A DNA stretch of 64,000 bases from assembly GCA_963836735.1 (NCBI GenBank), contig CAWIKP010000034.1, forward strand, positions 18,008 through 82,007, written 5' to 3'. This DNA is from JACCXG01 sp963836735. GTDB lineage: Bacteria > Acidobacteriota > Vicinamibacteria > Vicinamibacterales > 2-12-FULL-66-21. A model generated the notes under the pieces. That model was not told the DNA's origin. It was given only the letters and a program-made list of their open reading frames with translations, and did not search any database. Shown here one piece after another: positions 60,649 to 64,000 of this stretch. The first letter of the stretch is position 1; each line of letters begins with the position of its first letter. The translations under genes and the position numbers were made by a program.

Positions 60649-61990
60649 ATGCGTTCCCGCATTCCGCATCCGCTCGTTCTGCTCGTGGTCTGTGTCTTCG
60701 CTGCCGCCGTGCTCACGCATCTCGTGCGCGCCGGCGAGTTCGAGCGGCGGGATGATCCGGCGACAGGGCGGCGGGCCGTCATTGCCGGCTCGTTCCACCA
60801 TGTTCCGCAGAGCCCGGTTGGACCGTTCGCCGCGTTGATGGCCTTGCCGCAAGGGATGACCGACGCCGCGTCGGTGATCTTTCTCGTCTTCCTCGTCGGC
60901 GGCGCCTTCAGCGTCGTCGAAAGCACGGGCGCCTTCAATCAGGGCGTGACCTGGCTGGTGAAGGTGCTGCGTCATCGCACGGATCTCATCGTGCCGATCT
61001 GCTGCGTGGCGTTCGCCACCGGCGGAGCGGTGGAAGGCATGTGGGAAGAGGTCATCCCGCTGGTGCCGGTGCTGCTGCTGCTGGTCCGCAGCGCCGGGTA
61101 CGATCCGATTACTGCCGTGGCGATGAGCATCGGCTCGGCCGCCGTCGGCATCGCGTTCAGCCCGATCAATCCGTTCAGCGTCGGCGTCGCGCAGAAAGTG
61201 GCGCAGCTGCCGCTGCTGTCGGGCCTCGGGTTCCGCATGGCGGTGCTCGTCGCGGGAGTCGCGATCTGGACGTGGTGGACGATGCGGCATGCGAAGCGCA
61301 CGCGGACGACGCCGGAAGTCGCATCCCCGGAGACGACGGCTCCGCTCGACTGGCGCCGGGCGGTGATCCTGCTGATGGTCGGGGCGACGTTTGTCGTCTA
61401 CGTGTTCGGCGCGCTGCGCTACGACTGGGGGTTCGACGAGCTCGGCGCCCTGTTCTTCGCCATGGGCGTGCTCGCCGGCCTGCTCGCCGGGCTCGGCATC
61501 GACGGCACGGCTCGCGCATTCGTCGAAGGCTTCCGCTCGATGGCGTTCGCCGCGACGCTGATCGGGTTCGCGCGCGCCATCTTCGTGGTGCTCGACAAGG
61601 GCAAGATCGTCGACACGGTGATCAACGGGATGGTGACACCGCTCATGGACCTGCCGGCGGTCGTGTTCGCGCTCGGGATGACGGTGGTGCAGGCCGCGAT
61701 TTCCATTGTCATCCCGAGCACCTCCGGGCCGTGCGGTGCTGACCATGCCGATTCTCGTGCCGATGTCGGATCTCCTGGGCGTCTCGAGGCAGGTGACCGT
61801 GCTCGCGTATCAGTTCGGCGCCGGCGTCATCAACCACATCCTCCCGACGGACGGCACGCTGATGGCCGTCCTTGCACTGGCGGGCGTCCGCTTCGATCGC
61901 TGGTTTCGTTTTGCGGCGCCGGGCTGCGCGGTGCTGTTCGTGCTGGGCCTGCTCGCGATCGCCGTGGCCGTGGTGACGGGGCTGCGCTAG
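60649..61990 (+). CDS. YfcC-family membrane carrier (one frameshift)
   Basis: About 446 residues with roughly twelve TM helices, starting MRSRIPHPLVLLVVCVFAAA. Family hallmarks: VPQSPVGPFAALMALPQGM, GGAVEGMWEEVIPLVPVLLL, INPFSVGVAQKVAQLPLLSG and, after the break, RAVLTMPILVPMSDLLGVSR with YQFGAGVINHILPTDGTLMA. YfcC-like proteins belong to the ion-transporter/C4-dicarboxylate-related group and are proposed carriers of amino acids or organic anions. One surplus C near 61731 shifts the last 85 residues. The gene stands alone, followed by octamer repeats. Confidence 0.88.
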
Positions 61991-62239
61991 GCGGTGGTCG
62001 GGTCGGCCGCTAGTCGGCTCGGCCGTGGTCCGCTAGTCCGCTAGTCCGCTAGTCCGCTAGTCCGCTAGTCCGCTAGTCCGGCGTGCCTCGCCGAGGCATA
62101 AGGGAGAGTCTTCGGCATTCTGGTGGGCCGTCCGTAAGTTCTCCCTTTTGCCTTCTGCCTTCTCCTTGTCACGCTGTTCTTCATCAGCCTGCTAGCGGGC
62201 TACCGGACCGCGACCCGCGGACCCCGGACCACGGCCCGG
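61991..62239. repeat. family C hairpin element with tandem octamers (GTCCGCTA units)
   Basis: Six to seven consecutive copies of GTCCGCTA at 62029-62081 form the end of a left arm. A shorter degenerate right arm (62189-62239, GACCCGCGGACCCCGGACC) runs in the inverse direction. The core holds AAGGGAGAG and the inverse GTTCTCCCTT. It fills the gap between convergent genes, right up to the hydrolase-LuxR stop. Confidence 0.75.
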
Positions 62240-63321
62240 TCAGCCGTTGTAGCCACGGTCCCGGGCGAAGACGATGGCCTGCGCGCGCGACCAGACGCCG
62301 AGCTTGTCGAAGATGTTCGAGGCGTGGTTGCGGACGGTCTTTTCGCTGATCTGCAGCCGCTCGGCAATCTCCGCGTTGCTCAGCCCCTCGGCCATCAACG
62401 TCAGCACCTGACGCTCGCGTCCCGACAGCGCGGCAAATACCGAGTCGTTCGTCGCCGCCTGATCCTGTTGCACGAACGCGAGCACTTCCTGCTGGAAACG
62501 CTGCCACGCCGGTTCGTGCTCGAGCAGCACATGATTGCGCGAGTCGAGCTCGACGAAGTGCGCGCCCTGGATGGCGCTGGCGAGCAGGCGTCCTTCCGCC
62601 ACCGGAACGACTTCGTCTCCACGCGCGTGCATGACCAGTGTCGGCGTGCGCACATCGGCAAGCGACGCGGAAATGTCCATCACGGCGCGCGCCTCCAGCA
62701 GGCTGGCCGCGATCTCTGCGGAGGTCGTCTTGAGGCAGAGCTCGTTGAACCACTGGAGCTGCTCCGGGGTGCCGCCGGGAATGAAGCGCGAGGTGAAGAC
62801 CTGCCGGAACGTCGGGTTGTCGTTCCCCCAGTAGACGCGCGCGAGATCGACCATCGCCTGATAGGCGCGCTCTCTGTCGGGCGTGCCGCGCCGCAGCGCG
62901 CCACGCGCATAGCCGCCATAGAGAATCAACCTGGCGACGCGCTCCGGGTGGCGGATCGCATAGGTGATGCAGGCGCACGCCTCCCTGTGAGATGCCGAGC
63001 AGCGTGACCGGCTCCGCGGGCCGCGCCGCATCGATGATCGCTTCCAGGTCGTCGGTCCACTGCTCGACGGTCAGCTGGCGATCGTTCCACTCGCTCATCC
63101 CGCAGCCCCGCTCGTCGTGGCGCACGAACCGGAAGTGCGCCGAGAAGAACTGCATCCAGTGTCTCCAGACGGGGCTTTCCCACTCGTTACTCGAGATGGG
63201 TGAGCCAGTTCGCCGCCTTGACGAGGACAGGACCCGCACCGGATTCCGCCCAGGCCAGCCGCGTTCCGTCCGGCGCCGTCGCGTAATGGATGTGCTGGCG
63301 AAGCTTCGAGGGGGTGCTCAT
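62240..63321 (-). CDS. alpha/beta-hydrolase fused to a LuxR-type DNA-binding domain (two frameshifts)
   Basis: About 358 residues restored, starting MSTPSKLRQHIHYATAPDGT. The hydrolase part has the nucleophile elbow LLGISQGGA, the acid in MHARGDEVVPVAEG and the His in ELDSRNHVLLEHEP; helices such as YAIRHPERVARLILYGGYAR are typical. The C-terminal 65 residues are a LuxR/GerE helix-turn-helix: LSGRERQVLTLMAEGLSNAE, IAERLQISEKTVRNHASNIF. Surplus bases near 63188 and 62972 break the frame. This fusion couples a ligand-binding or esterase domain to transcription control. Target genes unknown; the divergent secreted protein gene at 63439 is a candidate. Confidence 0.87.
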
Positions 63322-63438
63322 CGCGTGACCGGGACATTTGTCTCACACCCGAAGCCCCGATGTCAGCCCGACCGGGACAAAGCGCCGATACCACGTGCGC
63401 CGCCGCGGCCGCATGCTCTCCGTCACCAGGAGGAATGC

Positions 63439-64000
63439 ATGTTCAAACGGCTTTTGTTCTTCACCTATGGCGTGGCGGCGATAACTGCGCCTTGCGCGGT
63501 CAGGCCGTGCATGCTCGTGCTCCTGAGCAGCTCGCCGGTCAGCGTGCGGGCGGAAGAGCAGCATTCGCACGCGAGCAACGCCAGCGCGCTCGTCGCGGTC
63601 GTGAAGGAGTCGACCGAACGCTTCAAGGACGTGGCGCTCGCCGAGGCCGCCGGCTACGGCCTGCAGTTCGGTTGCGTCTCCGGGCCCGACTCGGGAGCGA
63701 TGGGCCTGCACTTCGTGAACTTCCCGCTGGTTCTCGACGGCGAGCTGGATGCGACCCGTCCCGAGATCGTGATCTACGAGCCGCTGCCGAACGGCCGGCT
63801 GCGGCTGATCGGCGCGGACTACCTCGTGCTCGCCGACGCCTGGCACGCCAGGCATCCCGAGCCGCCGCAGCTGATGGGACAGCTCTTTCACCTGTTCGAG
63901 GCACCGAACCGGTTCGGTCTGCCGGCGTTCTACACGCTGCACGTCTGGGCGTGGAAGGACAACCCGACCGGCACGTTCGTCAACTGGCACAAGAACGTCT
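63439..64000 (+). CDS. secreted protein of unknown function, 5' part
   Basis: Starts MFKRLLFFTYGVAAITAPCA after CACCAGGAGGAATGC, a strong ribosome-binding site. A signal peptide or N-terminal helix continues through MLVLLSSSPVSVRAE. The mature region has an early His-rich spot (EEQHSHASN), a helical stretch (VVKESTERFKDVALAEAAGY), a conserved-looking GCVSGPDSGAMGLHFVN and IVIYEPLPNGRLRLIGADYL. It is cut by the window end at residue about 187. I recognise no named family. It is divergent from the hydrolase-LuxR gene with 117 bases between starts. Confidence 0.75.
   Translation, partial: MFKRLLFFTYGVAAITAPCAVRPCMLVLLSSSPVSVRAEEQHSHASNASALVAVVKESTERFKDVALAEAAGYGLQFGCVSGPDSGAMGLHFVNFPLVLDGELDATRPEIVIYEPLPNGRLRLIGADYLVLADAWHARHPEPPQLMGQLFHLFEAPNRFGLPAFYTLHVWAWKDNPTGTFVNWHKNV

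Noticed and set aside
62029..62081. Possible CRISPR array
   Set aside because: The 8-bp units are contiguous with no spacers and no cas genes are near; it is a simple tandem repeat.

Overview
The window is about 66% GC and looks like soil or rhizosphere Acidobacteriota, most plausibly class Vicinamibacteria. The basis is gene content only: three ADOP-type (acidobacterial duplicated orphan permease) FtsX permeases, one behind a PadR repressor; a VWFA-related secreted protein of the acidobacterial TIGR03436 type; a Ser/Thr kinase with a C-terminal TolB-like propeller; a VPS10/BNR propeller; and many palindromic intergenic repeats. No rRNA, tRNA, CRISPR array, integrase or transposase was recognised.

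Layout. 0-3.6 kb: tripartite exporter (adaptor end, ATPase, two FtsX permeases). 3.9-7.8 kb: small winged-helix-like protein, peroxiredoxin, SnoaL-like protein, signal peptidase I, secreted unknown, metallo-beta-lactamase-fold hydrolase. 7.9-12.5 kb: clpS-clpA-grpE and a GT1 glycosyltransferase. 12.6-18.3 kb (minus): GH20 hexosaminidase lipoprotein, double YCII protein, large BNR/VPS10 propeller. 18.4-23.5 kb: FmdB zinc ribbon, TldE-like and Tat-exported TldD-like proteins, rhodanese, SufE. 23.6-35.5 kb: PadR with paired operators and ADOP permease; GNAT-like protein plus SpoU methyltransferase; two more ADOP permeases; DinB, GNAT and YgjP-like metallopeptidase. 35.7-41.8 kb: DUF4097-like secreted protein, S9 peptidase, four-helix His-rich membrane protein, ABC ATPase plus membrane partner. 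41.8-49 kb (minus): VWFA-related protein, PAP2 phosphatase, ankyrin-PQQ propeller fusion, kinase. 49.1-50 kb: decayed HugZ-like gene. 50.1-57.3 kb: a heterodimeric ABC exporter duplicated head to tail. 57.4-64 kb: LarA-like enzyme, divergent SDR/AraC pair, YfcC-type carrier, alpha/beta-hydrolase-LuxR fusion and the start of a secreted unknown.

Two features run through the window. First, many genes are split by single-base frameshifts. Where I could read the restoring edit, nearly all are one surplus base, usually G or C. I read these as mostly sequence or assembly errors and annotate such genes across the break; a few (the HugZ-like gene, the second exporter copy) may be real decay. Second, intergenic gaps hold three families of hairpin elements whose arms are tandem 7-8-mers (CAACTCC, GGTTCCG and GTCCGCT types), plus REP-like palindromes, one of them inside the kinase gene. 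The repeat families, the duplicated exporter with its start-less internal copy and the two PadR operator candidates are the most distinctive observations.
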